A stretch of 64,000 nucleotides of DNA from Paenibacillus sp. G2S3 (GTDB taxonomy: Bacteria > Bacillota > Bacilli > Paenibacillales > Paenibacillaceae): the NCBI RefSeq assembly GCF_030123105.1, contig NZ_CP126095.1:4154001-4218000 (forward strand), given 5' to 3'. Shown piece after piece: positions 53,589 to 62,532 of this stretch (positions within the stretch are counted from its first letter, which is position 1; each line of letters starts with the position of its first letter). The position numbers and the translations under genes were made by a program. The notes under the pieces were generated by a model. The model worked only from the letters and a program-made list of their open reading frames with translations, was not told where the DNA came from and made no database searches.

Positions 53589-55106
53589 TTACAGTTTGTA
53601 AATCTCCGTATACTTCGCTTCTAAATAATCAGCCAAATAATCTGGGCTCAGCGGTTCGCCTGTTACTTGTTCAATGATTTGGGAAGGCGTTAAGCTATTT
53701 CCGAAACGATAGATCTTATCCGTTAACCACTCTTTAATAGGAAGTAGGTTCCCTGCAGCAATTAATTCATCTAACTCCGGCAATTCCTTGCGAAGTGTAT
53801 TCAGAATTTGCGCAGCGTACATATTACCTAAGGAGTAAGAAGCAAAATATCCGAAATCCCCGCCAGACCAATGGACATCCTGCAGTACGCCCAGAGCGTT
53901 ATTAGGTGGAGTAATCCCCAAATACTCTTGATACTTAGCATTCCATACCTCTGGCAGGTCTTTTACAGAAAGCCCCTCATTAAAAATAAGCTTCTCGATC
54001 TCATAACGCACAATAATGTGCAGATTGTATGTAAGCTCATCTGCTTCGATCCGAATAAAAGAGTTCTCCACACTGTTGATCGCCCGGTAGAAATCTTCCA
54101 ACTCCACATTTGCAAGCTGCTCAGGGAATTGCTGTTGAAGATCACCGTAATATCGTTCCCAGAAAGCCCGGCTGCGTCCGATCATGTTCTCCCATAGTCT
54201 CGACTGAGATTCATGAATCCCCATCGATGCTCCTTGTGCCAGAGGGGTTCCAACAAAATCCTTGCTGATATTTTGTTCATAAAGCGCATGTCCACCTTCA
54301 TGCAATGAACTGAATATAGCACTCGTCACATTATCAAGCAGGTAAGCGGTCGTAATACGAACGTCGCCTGGATTCAATCCCGTAGCAAAAGGATGTACAC
54401 TCTCATCTAGACGGCCTGCATCAAAATCGTAGCCCATTTGCTCCAGAATAAAGTTACCGAACTTTTCCTGCTGCTCTTTAGGGAAGATCTGTTGTAAGAA
54501 GCTTGTGTCCGGTTTATTGGGTGAAGCAGCGATAGCTTCTACCAATGGTACCAAACGGCTGCGCAGGCGGCTGAATACTTCATCCACTTTTTCTACCGTA
54601 AGATCAGGCTCATACATATCAAGAAGTGTATCGTACCGCGTTCCTTTTACACCCCAATAATCGATAAATTCTTGCTTTAGAGCAACGATCTTGCTTAAAT
54701 AAGGTTCAAAAGTAGCAAAATCATTGTTCTCCTTGGCTTCTTCCCAAATCGTTTGGGAATGTGCGGACAGGACAGCGTACTCCTCAAATCTTTTGGAAGG
54801 GATGCTCTTGCTTCGCTCATATTCTTTACGGCAATCGGTAACAATCTTCTTCTGATCATGTGAAAGCTGGGTAATCACTTCAGGACGGGTAAAAAATTCT
54901 GTAAAATCTCCCATCTCCTCTGAAATTCCGAGTCTGAATAGTTCTCCACTCAGCATCCCTATCGTACCCGAACGAACCTCTACTCCCTTACGTGGTGCAC
55001 CGGTGCGTAAATCCCAGTGAAGTAATTCTATGGCCTCTGAATATCCACTTATTTTTGATAATAACTCGCTAAATTTCTCCCACTGTTCCTTCACTTGCTG
55101 TTCCAT
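53589..55106 (-). CDS. Carboxypeptidase Taq-type M32 metallopeptidase
   Basis: This is an M32 zinc carboxypeptidase that trims C-terminal residues of peptides. The ATG at 55106 (MEQQVKEQWEKFSELL) gives 505 residues. The HEXXH zinc motif is HEGGH (His269, Glu270, His273), with the third ligand Glu in GIHESQSRLWEN. The C-terminal YRFGNSLTPSQIIEQVTG is typical. It diverges from the HesB gene across a shared, nearly palindromic promoter. Confidence 0.95.
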   Translation of the reverse strand: MEQQVKEQWEKFSELLSKISGYSEAIELLHWDLRTGAPRKGVEVRSGTIGMLSGELFRLGISEEMGDFTEFFTRPEVITQLSHDQKKIVTDCRKEYERSKSIPSKRFEEYAVLSAHSQTIWEEAKENNDFATFEPYLSKIVALKQEFIDYWGVKGTRYDTLLDMYEPDLTVEKVDEVFSRLRSRLVPLVEAIAASPNKPDTSFLQQIFPKEQQEKFGNFILEQMGYDFDAGRLDESVHPFATGLNPGDVRITTAYLLDNVTSAIFSSLHEGGHALYEQNISKDFVGTPLAQGASMGIHESQSRLWENMIGRSRAFWERYYGDLQQQFPEQLANVELEDFYRAINSVENSFIRIEADELTYNLHIIVRYEIEKLIFNEGLSVKDLPEVWNAKYQEYLGITPPNNALGVLQDVHWSGGDFGYFASYSLGNMYAAQILNTLRKELPELDELIAAGNLLPIKEWLTDKIYRFGNSLTPSQIIEQVTGEPLSPDYLADYLEAKYTEIYKL

Positions 55107-55143
55107 TTTATTACACCTGCTTTCTCTGTTTTGCCGACTCCTC

Positions 55144-55175
55144 TTGATGATACTTTTTTGAATGAGTATAATCAA
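55144..55175. promoter_or_regulatory. Symmetric bidirectional SigA promoter
   Basis: On the plus strand TTGATG (55144) is 17 bases from TATAAT (55167). On the minus strand TTGATT (55170-55175) is 17 bases from TATCAT (55147-55152). The two promoters occupy exactly the same 32 bases; the outer ten bases on each side are inverted repeats with one mismatch. Confidence 0.75.
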
Positions 55176-55269
55176 CTTCAGAGATTACATCTCTAATTTT
55201 AAATATTCAATGGGTTACATAAGAAGCAGGACTTGCTTCGCACAAAATTCGAAGGAGCGTGAACAGGCT

Positions 55270-55602
55270 ATGATGATTCAAGTTACACCTCTCGCAGAAA
55301 GGAAGTTGAAGGAAAGGCTTGAAGATCGGCCAGGATTTTTCAAGCTCTTTTATGATACGGAAGGCTGCGGGTGTGACGGAATTAATGTGTTACTGATTGT
55401 TTCAGAAGTGGAGGACGGCGATTCCAGGATTGAAAGTGATTCCCTTCCCTTTATCGTAAGCCGCCAGCAGGAAATCTTTTATGAAGACAAGATGCGACTC
55501 GATGCCGAGGAACGTTTCTCTTCCTTTAAGCTAGACAGTGATTCACAGATTTACGGAAAAAATATCCTGGTAAGAGATATGCGTAGTGTAAGTACATTTT
55601 AG
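55270..55602 (+). CDS. HesB/IscA-family protein (YqkB/YneR-type)
   Basis: This 111-residue protein shows FYDTEGCGCDGINVLLIV, the mark of the HesB-like YqkB/YneR group, with two adjacent Cys of a possible Fe-S or metal site. The usual C-terminal CxC pair of IscA is missing. The ATG at 55270 has AAGGAG twelve bases upstream; ATG at 55273 is possible. The gene is followed 24 bases later by a carbonic anhydrase gene in the same operon. Confidence 0.85.
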   Translation: MMIQVTPLAERKLKERLEDRPGFFKLFYDTEGCGCDGINVLLIVSEVEDGDSRIESDSLPFIVSRQQEIFYEDKMRLDAEERFSSFKLDSDSQIYGKNILVRDMRSVSTF

Positions 55603-55626
55603 TAATTTTAGGGAGGAAGAATAACC

Positions 55627-56187
55627 ATGAGCCATGTATCCGATATTATTAACTTTAATAAGAGTTTTGTAGAGAATAAAGAGTATGAAGCATATTTAAC
55701 AAGCCGCTATCCCGATAAAAAAATGTTGATTATCACTTGTATGGATACCCGTCTGGTTGAACTATTACCAAAAGCTATGAACTTTAAGAACGGTGATGTC
55801 AAAATCATCAAAAATGCCGGTGCGGTTATTTCTCAGCCCTTTGGTAGTGTTATGCGTAGTGTCATGGTTGCGTTATATGAACTTGACGCGGAGGAAGTTA
55901 TCGTTGTTGGGCACTATGAATGCGGTATGGCTTCCCTCAATGCAGATCATATGATCAATTCCATAAAAGAACGCGGAGTATCCGAAGAGGTGCTAAACAC
56001 GCTGGAGAATTCCGGGATCAAGCTTACCAAGTGGTTACGCGGGTTTGACAATATCCAAGAAGGGGTATCCCAAACTGTGAATCTGATCAATAAGCATCCA
56101 TTACTACCCCCAAATGTACCAGTGCATGGCATGATCATCGATCCGGCTACCGGAGCGCTTGAGCTTGTCGTTGATGGGTATAAATAA
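55627..56187 (+). CDS. Beta-class carbonic anhydrase
   Basis: It interconverts CO2 and bicarbonate. The 186-residue protein has the zinc ligands Cys38 (CMDTR, with the Asp40-Arg42 dyad), His96 and Cys99 (GHYECG). It is of the short plant-type/Cab form. It follows the HesB gene with GGGAGGAA upstream of the ATG, and a terminator follows. Confidence 0.92.
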   Translation: MSHVSDIINFNKSFVENKEYEAYLTSRYPDKKMLIITCMDTRLVELLPKAMNFKNGDVKIIKNAGAVISQPFGSVMRSVMVALYELDAEEVIVVGHYECGMASLNADHMINSIKERGVSEEVLNTLENSGIKLTKWLRGFDNIQEGVSQTVNLINKHPLLPPNVPVHGMIIDPATGALELVVDGYK

Positions 56188-56216
56188 CTTAAGTAACAAC
56201 TCTCTAACTTCTGTTT

Positions 56217-56244
56217 GCGTGGATCCTGAATCCACGCTTTTTTT
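56217..56244 (+). terminator. Terminator of the carbonic anhydrase operon
   Basis: A perfect 8-base stem, GCGTGGAT / ATCCACGC, with a five-base loop is followed by TTTTTTT, 30 bases after the stop. Confidence 0.9.
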
Positions 56245-56379
56245 GTGAATAAAAAAGTGTAAATTATGACAAGCATAAATTTTCTTATTTTTTAAATAAA
56301 AATTGAAACCTAGTGGGACTAGCTGCGTATTACTGAACATGCACACTAATTCATACTCACAGGAGGGTTTTCGTACTAA

Positions 56380-56817
56380 ATGAAACCAATGAAACGCGTA
56401 ATGATGATTGTAATGGCCTTCACTCTATTTTTCGCCGTAGCTACCCCGAACTTTGTGGATGCGAAGCGAGGCGGGGGCGGATTTAAATCCGGCACTCGTA
56501 GCTATTCAACAACTCCAAAAAAATCAACAACCGATAATGTAAGAAAAAGCGATAGCACTAAAAGCTCCACAGCAGGGTCTACTGCGAATACAAAACGTGG
56601 ATTCTTCAGCGGTGGCGGCTTAATGAAAGGTATGATGATCGGTGGTTTGGCTGGCTTAATGTTCGGCGGAATGTTCGCCGGTATGGGTGCTTTCGGTAAC
56701 ATTCTAGGCCTCGCCATTAACTTGCTTGCTATCTATGTACTCGTAATGCTCGTGATGTCCTTCTTCCGTCGTAGAAAAGAACGTCGTCGCTTAGAAGAAC
56801 AGGGTGGGCGTTACTAA
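56380..56817 (+). CDS. Secreted/membrane Gly-rich protein (Tim44-like context)
   Basis: This 145-residue protein has a signal peptide (cleavage likely after VDA), a Ser/Thr/Lys-rich stretch, and a Gly/Met-rich GxxxG hydrophobic segment (about 75-105). A second membrane helix (LGLAINLLAIYVLVMLVMSFF) and a basic tail follow. Similar proteins are often annotated as Tim44-like. It is translated together with the DUF2653 gene, whose ATG overlaps its stop codon (TAATG). An AGGAGGG precedes the start at a long spacing. Confidence 0.8.
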   Translation: MKPMKRVMMIVMAFTLFFAVATPNFVDAKRGGGGFKSGTRSYSTTPKKSTTDNVRKSDSTKSSTAGSTANTKRGFFSGGGLMKGMMIGGLAGLMFGGMFAGMGAFGNILGLAINLLAIYVLVMLVMSFFRRRKERRRLEEQGGRY

Positions 56818-57110
56818 TGTCAACAATGGTTCTAAGCATGGATGAGATCATTAACGCCCTATGTCTACACATGGCAGAACGAAAAATGGTTCGCCCAGAA
56901 GATGTTCAGGTAGAACTGAGCTGGGAAGAAGATACCGGTTACTCTGCAGAGGTTTGGGTTCAGGGACGTAGTCAATATTTAGTTGAGTCCAACATGATCG
57001 AAGCGATCCTACGTTACATGCTTAGCGAATATGGCATTCGTTCCTATCGCGAAGATGTAAGGCTAGACCTCGATGAGGAAATTACCGCGATTGTAACTAC
57101 AGGGAACTAA
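56817..57110 (+). CDS. DUF2653 family protein (YxcD-like)
   Basis: The 97-residue acidic protein matches the DUF2653/YxcD family (MDEIINALCLHMAERKMVRPEDVQVELSWEEDTGYSAEVWV, summarised). No motif points to an activity. Its start overlaps the stop of the Gly-rich membrane protein, so the two are co-translated and probably act together. A bidirectional terminator follows. Confidence 0.85.
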   Translation: MSTMVLSMDEIINALCLHMAERKMVRPEDVQVELSWEEDTGYSAEVWVQGRSQYLVESNMIEAILRYMLSEYGIRSYREDVRLDLDEEITAIVTTGN

Positions 57111-57115
57111 TAGTA

Positions 57116-57148
57116 AAAGGGACAACCCAAATGGTTGTCCCTTTTTTT
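57116..57148. terminator. Bidirectional terminator between DUF2653 gene and LD-carboxypeptidase gene
   Basis: A perfect 12-base stem, AAAGGGACAACC / GGTTGTCCCTTT, is followed by TTTT on the plus strand and TTTTAC on the minus strand. It separates two converging genes. Confidence 0.85.
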
Positions 57149-57156
57149 GTATGCAT

Positions 57157-58173
57157 TTATTCATAGAAAAATTGCTTTACCGTTCCTACTCCGTCAGTCA
57201 CATCAACTTCAGCGTACGCACCGTTAATAAGCGTAATTTGCGGTGGAATATGACCACAATCTATATCATACACAATAGGTACCTGGAGTTCCTCAGAAAG
57301 CTCTGCGTAGATGTCTTCGGCCGTGTAGTTCTCTACTGGTCGATTAGCAGGACTTCTGCCAAACATAATGCCAGAACAATTCTCAAACCATCCTGCCAGC
57401 TTCATCTGAACTAATGACCTACGTACATCAACCGTATTCAGTTCGCAATTCTCCAAGTACCATAGAATCGGTTCATTGTTAATCATTTGTTCTTGGAAAT
57501 GCTGCAGATTACCAAATGGTGTGCCAATCAGATGCCTAATGACATCTATGCAGCCCCCTAGTAGACGTCCTTTCATAGTTACAGGACCAGAGGATACAGT
57601 CTTCCAACGGGTATCTTCTGTCAAATGGAATACATAAGGCGTAGGAGCATCATGCTGCCATTCCCCCTGATATTTAAGTGATGAATGCTGGACGATAGAA
57701 CCCCCTGCTTTCGTCTCTAGAACCGCTTCCCACATGGCCGTGGTGTCATCTGAATACTCTCCTCTTAAATCAACAAGGTTAGTCCCGTGGGCCGTGGCAA
57801 TCCCTGTTCTTAACGTAACTGCAAGCAACAGCACGCTAATGTCTGAATACCCTAAGATCCACTTGTCCTTCATAGTATCAAAATCAATAAATTCAAGAAC
57901 CTCAATTAACAACTCCCCACCCCAAGGCGGAATAAGGATGTCAATATGCTCACTGCCCATCATCTCGTTAAACTCCTGAGCACGAACTTTGGCTGATGCG
58001 GATTTGGCTTTCTCTTGCGTCCATACCGTATCCCCACAAATCATTTTAAATCCTTTAGACTCCAAACGGCTTGAAGTAAGCTTAATTAACTCTGCATTTT
58101 GAGCGCCTACTCCAGATGAAGGTGCTGTTACCCCTACTGTCGCATTCTTGTTCAAAATAGGATATCTAATCAT
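57157..58173 (-). CDS. S66 family LD-carboxypeptidase / MccF-like peptidase
   Basis: This 338-residue serine peptidase is related to LdcA (murein tetrapeptide LD-carboxypeptidase) and to MccF microcin immunity proteins. The nucleophile Ser is probably in GYSDIS, with the Trp/Gly pocket PPWGGELL and a catalytic His in DCGHIPPQ. The N-terminus PSSGVGAQN fits the family. The ATG at 58173 has GGGAGGTG upstream. It could recycle peptidoglycan or inactivate peptide-nucleotide antibiotics. Confidence 0.88.
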   Translation of the reverse strand: MIRYPILNKNATVGVTAPSSGVGAQNAELIKLTSSRLESKGFKMICGDTVWTQEKAKSASAKVRAQEFNEMMGSEHIDILIPPWGGELLIEVLEFIDFDTMKDKWILGYSDISVLLLAVTLRTGIATAHGTNLVDLRGEYSDDTTAMWEAVLETKAGGSIVQHSSLKYQGEWQHDAPTPYVFHLTEDTRWKTVSSGPVTMKGRLLGGCIDVIRHLIGTPFGNLQHFQEQMINNEPILWYLENCELNTVDVRRSLVQMKLAGWFENCSGIMFGRSPANRPVENYTAEDIYAELSEELQVPIVYDIDCGHIPPQITLINGAYAEVDVTDGVGTVKQFFYE

Positions 58174-58227
58174 ATGACACCTCCCAGTTTACAGCAATTA
58201 TATCAAGAGTAACCTTCATGTACACAC

Positions 58228-58285
58228 AAAAAAAGAACATGGCTAGTCGCATCAACTTATGATTGCGAAATCAGCGCATGTTCTT
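58228..58285 (-). terminator. Terminator after the Sm-like/GPGP protein gene
   Basis: The arms AAGAACATG and CATGTTCTT enclose a 35-base loop with smaller pairing. The minus strand continues with TTTTTTTGTG. Confidence 0.7.
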
Positions 58286-58304
58286 ATTCAATAGAATACA
58301 AGCT

Positions 58305-58709
58305 TTAGATTAATGAAATGGCAAGTAGCTCGAACAACACAAGCGGCAAGATCACATTATTATTAGGAGGACCTGGGTAAGGACCTGGGCCTGGGTGTGG
58401 ACCGGGATATGGACCAGGACCAGGACCAGGACCCGGGCCCGGATGAGGATGATAAGGTTGGTATGGATTATAATATCCGCGTGGCATTTGCCCATTTACC
58501 GCAACGTTCAAATACAAATGTTTATTATCTACTCCGGCAATAGTGCCCTCATGCACTAAGCCATCTAAAGTCTGTACATTCACCCTATGGTTAAGGTAGG
58601 GCTTGCAGGAATGATGTAAGGAATCGCGGACACCGTGCAGGTGCCGGATCACAGCAGGATCGGCCTGATAAATCACATTCCGCTCTTGCCCAGTGTTATA
58701 TGTCGACAT
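58305..58709 (-). CDS. Sm-like-motif protein with PGPG repeat and hydrophobic tail
   Basis: This 134-residue protein has an N-terminal leader and the Sm-like motif RVNVQTLDGLVHEGTIAGVDNKHLYL. A tract of PGPG/PYPG repeats covers about 85-112, and it ends with the tail PLVLFELLAISLI. The core and tail match the 75-residue protein at 47743. A SigK-type promoter box precedes it. The Gly-Pro repeat and late-sporulation box suggest a spore surface role, but this is inferred. Confidence 0.8.
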   Translation of the reverse strand: MSTYNTGQERNVIYQADPAVIRHLHGVRDSLHHSCKPYLNHRVNVQTLDGLVHEGTIAGVDNKHLYLNVAVNGQMPRGYYNPYQPYHPHPGPGPGPGPGPYPGPHPGPGPYPGPPNNNVILPLVLFELLAISLI

Positions 58710-58741
58710 GGATGTTCTGACCTCCGTAAATGGATTTGCTC

Positions 58742-58769
58742 CATTCTATGCAGAAGCCTATTTCACGGT
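58742..58769 (-). promoter_or_regulatory. Candidate SigK promoter
   Basis: On the minus strand AC (58768-58769), a 17-base spacer and CATAGAATG (58742-58750) fit AC-N17-CATANNNTA except in the last base. The spacing is identical to that upstream of the paralogue at 47743. The ATG lies about 33 bases downstream of the box. Confidence 0.45.
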
Positions 58770-58788
58770 GCCTATTTAAGAGATATCC

Positions 58789-59139
58789 TTATACTGGAAG
58801 GGCTACCTTTTCAACTTTTACATTTACCGAAACAAGGGACAAGCCCATCATATTCTCTACAGCATTACGTACATTTTTCTGCAGCATATAGCAGACCTCT
58901 TGAATCACACATCCATAATTAACAATAACCCGCAGGTCGATGGCAACGTCTACTTCCTTCACTTCTACAGACAATCCTTTTTTCACATTTTTACCGCCCA
59001 AACGTTTGGCCCAGTTGTCCGAAATATTACTTCCTGACATCCCAGCAATACCTGGTGTTTCTAGAACCACCTGTCCAACGATCGATGTGACTACATCATC
59101 TGAGATATGAATTAATCCTTGCTCGGTTCCTTCATTCAT
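58789..59139 (-). CDS. Asp23/Gls24 family envelope stress protein
   Basis: This 116-residue protein has the Asp23 pattern: GLIHISDDVVTSIVGQVVLETPGIAGM, basic GKNVKKGLSVEV, VDLRVIVNYGCVIQEV and a C-terminal beta strand. The ATG at 59139 has GGAGG eight bases upstream. Such proteins associate with the membrane during cell-envelope stress. It lies between the AI-2E-type permease and the Sm-like gene, transcribed in the same direction. Confidence 0.88.
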   Translation of the reverse strand: MNEGTEQGLIHISDDVVTSIVGQVVLETPGIAGMSGSNISDNWAKRLGGKNVKKGLSVEVKEVDVAIDLRVIVNYGCVIQEVCYMLQKNVRNAVENMMGLSLVSVNVKVEKVALPV

Positions 59140-59177
59140 ATAAACAACCTCCATCATATTTGATAATTTAAGAGATA

Positions 59178-60287
59178 TTAAAGCCTCTCCTCTACCTCTA
59201 CCTCTACCTCTACCTCTACCCTTTGGTTCTTAACAAACAAATTGTACACTTTGGTCAAGACGATTTTCACAATCATATACAGTGGAATAATTAGCAATAT
59301 CGCAATAATCCCGCCTATATCTCCACCAACCAACACTAAGATGATCGTAGTCAATGGATGAATATCAAGCTTTTTCCCAAAAATGTAGGGAGCAATCAGA
59401 TTATCCTGGATTTGCTGAGCTACGAGAACGATGATGATGGACCAAACTGCAATGGACGGTGATTGGATGAATCCGATAATAAAAATAGGGATACTGGAGA
59501 GAATCGCACCAATAAAAGGTACAAAATTCATCACAACGGCGATCACTGTCAACAACAATGCATACTGCAGACCAATAATAAGGAAACCAATATACATCAG
59601 AACACCAAGCGCCAGATTGACTAACACCCGACCAACGATAAATCCACTTAATGCACTGTCAATTTCACTCATCATTGTAGTCCCTTCTCCACGATACTTC
59701 TTTGGAAAGAAACTTACAATCTTACGTCCAAATTTCCCACCTTCCTTAAGCATGTAAAATAACATAATAGGAAAGGTAAATAAAATAATCGCGAAATTTG
59801 AAACAAAGGAGAATAGACCCGTTACGTAATTCGAAATCAGATTAAATCCTTTATTCAAGTATTCAGTCAGTTGGGAAGCTAGATCCATATCTGCTGGGAT
59901 AATAGAAGCCAGAAATCCACTGTCCTCGAGCCTCAATAGCTGCTGATTTACGGCTGCGATCAGATTTGGCATATTATCGACAAAATTAATTAGCTGTGTT
60001 CGAAGTGAAGGCCATACTCCAATACTAAAACCAAACAAGAGCAATGCAATGACCACATATACGATGATGATCGCAACAGAGCGATTTAGTTTATATTTCT
60101 CCAAAGTATTGATTAGAGGTCGGAGTAAATAATAGAAAAATCCTGCCAACATTAAGGGCACGATAATAACATTGAACAAAGACAAGATTGGACTGAAAAT
60201 AAAATTAACTTGTGAGCCTAGAAATACGATACCTAACACCAAAAGGATCGCTATACAAACTCGAATGAATGTGTTCAGTTTAGCCAT
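59178..60287 (-). CDS. AI-2E family transporter (YdbI/YrrI-like)
   Basis: This 369-residue membrane protein has about eight hydrophobic segments in the arrangement of the AI-2E/UPF0118 family. Features include YYLLRPLINTLEKYKLNRSVAI, PFIGAILSSIPI and a C-terminal IPLYMIVKIVLTKVY. The substrates of most members are unknown. The extreme C-terminus is a (Val-Glu)5 repeat encoded by a hexanucleotide tandem repeat. Confidence 0.88.
   Translation of the reverse strand: MAKLNTFIRVCIAILLVLGIVFLGSQVNFIFSPILSLFNVIIVPLMLAGFFYYLLRPLINTLEKYKLNRSVAIIIVYVVIALLLFGFSIGVWPSLRTQLINFVDNMPNLIAAVNQQLLRLEDSGFLASIIPADMDLASQLTEYLNKGFNLISNYVTGLFSFVSNFAIILFTFPIMLFYMLKEGGKFGRKIVSFFPKKYRGEGTTMMSEIDSALSGFIVGRVLVNLALGVLMYIGFLIIGLQYALLLTVIAVVMNFVPFIGAILSSIPIFIIGFIQSPSIAVWSIIIVLVAQQIQDNLIAPYIFGKKLDIHPLTTIILVLVGGDIGGIIAILLIIPLYMIVKIVLTKVYNLFVKNQRVEVEVEVEVEERL
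59190..59219 (-). repeat. Hexanucleotide tandem repeat in the permease C-terminus
   Basis: Five perfect copies of CTCTAC on the plus strand (GTAGAG on the coding strand) encode Val-Glu five times. Copy-number change would lengthen or shorten the tail without a frameshift. Confidence 0.9.
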
Positions 60288-60328
60288 AGTTCTCTCCCAT
60301 CTTCTATTTTCAAGTGTCTTTCATCTCG

Positions 60329-61747
60329 CTATTTGGAAATACGTATGGTGAATATCGTTAGTTCCTTGTTTCCGCGACTGAGATGAAGCGTGCCACCCAT
60401 TTTCTCTGTATTTTTCATAGCAATGGATAAACCAAGACCCGTTCCACCTGTAGTTAACCGCGCTTTGTCTCCACGAACAAACGGATCAAACAATGTTGAC
60501 CAAAGCTCTTCAGGAATGCCTACTCCGGTATCTGCAATTTCAATAGCAACCTGACTCTCCGAGGGTATAACCTCCACACGCAAATGTGTGCCTGGTGGAT
60601 TGTAGGTCAAAGCATTGGAGATCAAATTATGAACTACACTCGAGAGAAGCTCCGCATCAAAGCTTGCGAATACTTCCTGTTCAGGAACATTCAGCTGCAG
60701 GATGAAGTTCTTTTGTTCTATCTCACCATAGGAGTCTGCAACGATCTCACGAATAAATTCGCCCAGTTCTTGACGCTCCATTCGCAGTAAAAAATCTGGG
60801 GAATCTATTTTAAGTAGCTCCACCATATTTTGAATCAGCTTGGTCACTTGTGAGGATTTATTATAAATATAGGTTAAATAACGCTTTTGGCGTTCTTCAT
60901 CCTCACCACGTCCTTCAACCAACGCCTGTGCAAAACCCTGTATGCTCGTAATAGGTGTCTTCAGATCATGAGAAAGATCAACCATCATCCGTTTCTTACT
61001 TTCCTCTGCTTGGCGTTTTTCTTTGGTCGTCTTCTCAATTACATCCGCCATATAATTAAAAGTCTCCCCAATTTGCGAAAATTCTTTCTCAGCATATAGC
61101 GAGATACGAGTATCATAATTCCCTTCAATCATCTGCTTCAAACCAAGCGTAATGATACGTAGCGGCTTCCTAATTCTTCGTGCCACCCAGTAGCTGTACA
61201 CGATAATAAGCAAGAGAACCATTCCAACTCCTAAAAAAACATAGTATGAAAGCGAGTGGTTAAAATACGCAACTAATGGATCACTATTAATGGATATGTC
61301 GACGACTTCTCTAGGGATTTTCAGAAGCAGCCACTCTGATTCATTCTGATTATTACTTGTGGTCAATGAGTAGTAGTACTCCTGATCTTCACCATTTTGC
61401 AGATTACTTAAGAGCTGGTTATCGTTATATTGTGTTACATCATCTTTCTTCTCCCCAACAACCTCGATGACCTTTTTGTCTTGACCCAAGACCTCAATCC
61501 ATCCCCCGCTACGCAGAAGCCGTTTGGTTTCTATCCCATGCTCCAGATTATCTCGATAGGCACTTGCTTCAACCTTCAAATCAGGATCAGCGATTTTATT
61601 TTTTTCGAACATATGGGTCACATCAAGATTAATGAACAAATAATAAACAATCACGAGAAAAAACAAAATGCAGATGAATAGCAAAAAATCCAGCGTCAGC
61701 GATGATTGTAAAGGTCGTTGATCTCTATTGCTCCATAGGCGCTTCAA
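60329..61747 (-). CDS. Two-component sensor histidine kinase (TTG start)
   Basis: This 472-residue kinase has two membrane helices (about 21-43 and 168-190) flanking a roughly 125-residue extracytoplasmic sensor. A HAMP domain (190-243), a HisKA domain with His260 (DLSHDLKTPITSIQG), and HATPase boxes (VHNLISNALTYNPPG, DTGVGI, GGTGLGLSI) follow. The TTG start at 61747 overlaps the end of the regulator by 23 bases with a weak ribosome-binding site. The signal is unknown. Confidence 0.93.
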   Translation of the reverse strand: MKRLWSNRDQRPLQSSLTLDFLLFICILFFLVIVYYLFINLDVTHMFEKNKIADPDLKVEASAYRDNLEHGIETKRLLRSGGWIEVLGQDKKVIEVVGEKKDDVTQYNDNQLLSNLQNGEDQEYYYSLTTSNNQNESEWLLLKIPREVVDISINSDPLVAYFNHSLSYYVFLGVGMVLLLIIVYSYWVARRIRKPLRIITLGLKQMIEGNYDTRISLYAEKEFSQIGETFNYMADVIEKTTKEKRQAEESKKRMMVDLSHDLKTPITSIQGFAQALVEGRGEDEERQKRYLTYIYNKSSQVTKLIQNMVELLKIDSPDFLLRMERQELGEFIREIVADSYGEIEQKNFILQLNVPEQEVFASFDAELLSSVVHNLISNALTYNPPGTHLRVEVIPSESQVAIEIADTGVGIPEELWSTLFDPFVRGDKARLTTGGTGLGLSIAMKNTEKMGGTLHLSRGNKELTIFTIRISK

Positions 61748-62429
61748 TTTTGTATCCCAGCCCTCTAATAGTCTTTAAATAAACCGGCTTTTTGGAATCT
61801 TGCTCGATCTTCTCCCGAATATTACTGATATGTACCATGATACTATTATCTTCGTACACATAGAAATCTTCCCACACAGCCTCATATATTTTTTTTCGGG
61901 TAAAGACTCGGCCTGGTTGCTTCATCATTAATTCCAGAATTTTGTACTCGGTAGACGTAAGAACGATGGGTTCTCCTGAACGATAGAGCTGACACTGACT
62001 TTGATCCAGCCTCAATTCTCCCAACACAATCTGTTCAGTCGTCTTTTCTTCAATAATCTGTGCGTCAAAATGATGTACCCGCCGCAGTAATGCTCCTGCA
62101 CGAGCTACAATTTCTAATGGATTAAACGGTTTGGAAATATAATCGTCGGCACCGAGCTCCAGACCCAGAATTTTGTCGTAATGTTCGCTTTTGGCAGATA
62201 AAAACAACACCGGAAAATGATGAGCTTCACGAATCTTCTTCAATAATTGCAGTCCATCTAGTCCAGGCATCATAATATCAAGAATCGCCAAATCAATTTT
62301 ATGGTTCTGTACTTGCTTTAACGCTTCAGTCCCACTGTTCGCTTCCACAATGTTGTACTCTTTCTCTAAATATAATCTCAACAATTCCACAATTTCTGCT
62401 TCGTCATCTGCGATTAGAATTGTATACAC
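61725..62429 (-). CDS. OmpR-family response regulator (GTG start)
   Basis: This 234-residue regulator has a receiver domain with Asp51 (LAILDIMMPGLDG) and a winged-helix DNA-binding domain (ILELMMKQPGRVFTRKKIYEAVW). The GTG at 62429 is used because GGGGTGAT lies at the right distance; GTG at 62438 is inside that site. It is paired with the sensor kinase downstream. Confidence 0.93.
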   Translation of the reverse strand: MYTILIADDEAEIVELLRLYLEKEYNIVEANSGTEALKQVQNHKIDLAILDIMMPGLDGLQLLKKIREAHHFPVLFLSAKSEHYDKILGLELGADDYISKPFNPLEIVARAGALLRRVHHFDAQIIEEKTTEQIVLGELRLDQSQCQLYRSGEPIVLTSTEYKILELMMKQPGRVFTRKKIYEAVWEDFYVYEDNSIMVHISNIREKIEQDSKKPVYLKTIRGLGYKIEAPMEQ

Positions 62430-62532
62430 AGTAATCACCCCATCTAACTATAATCTTCGATTATTAAACCCACCTAAATCCAATCTAAAGAATAGCTAAA
62501 TTATTACATCAATCAACTTCTTATATCTAAAT

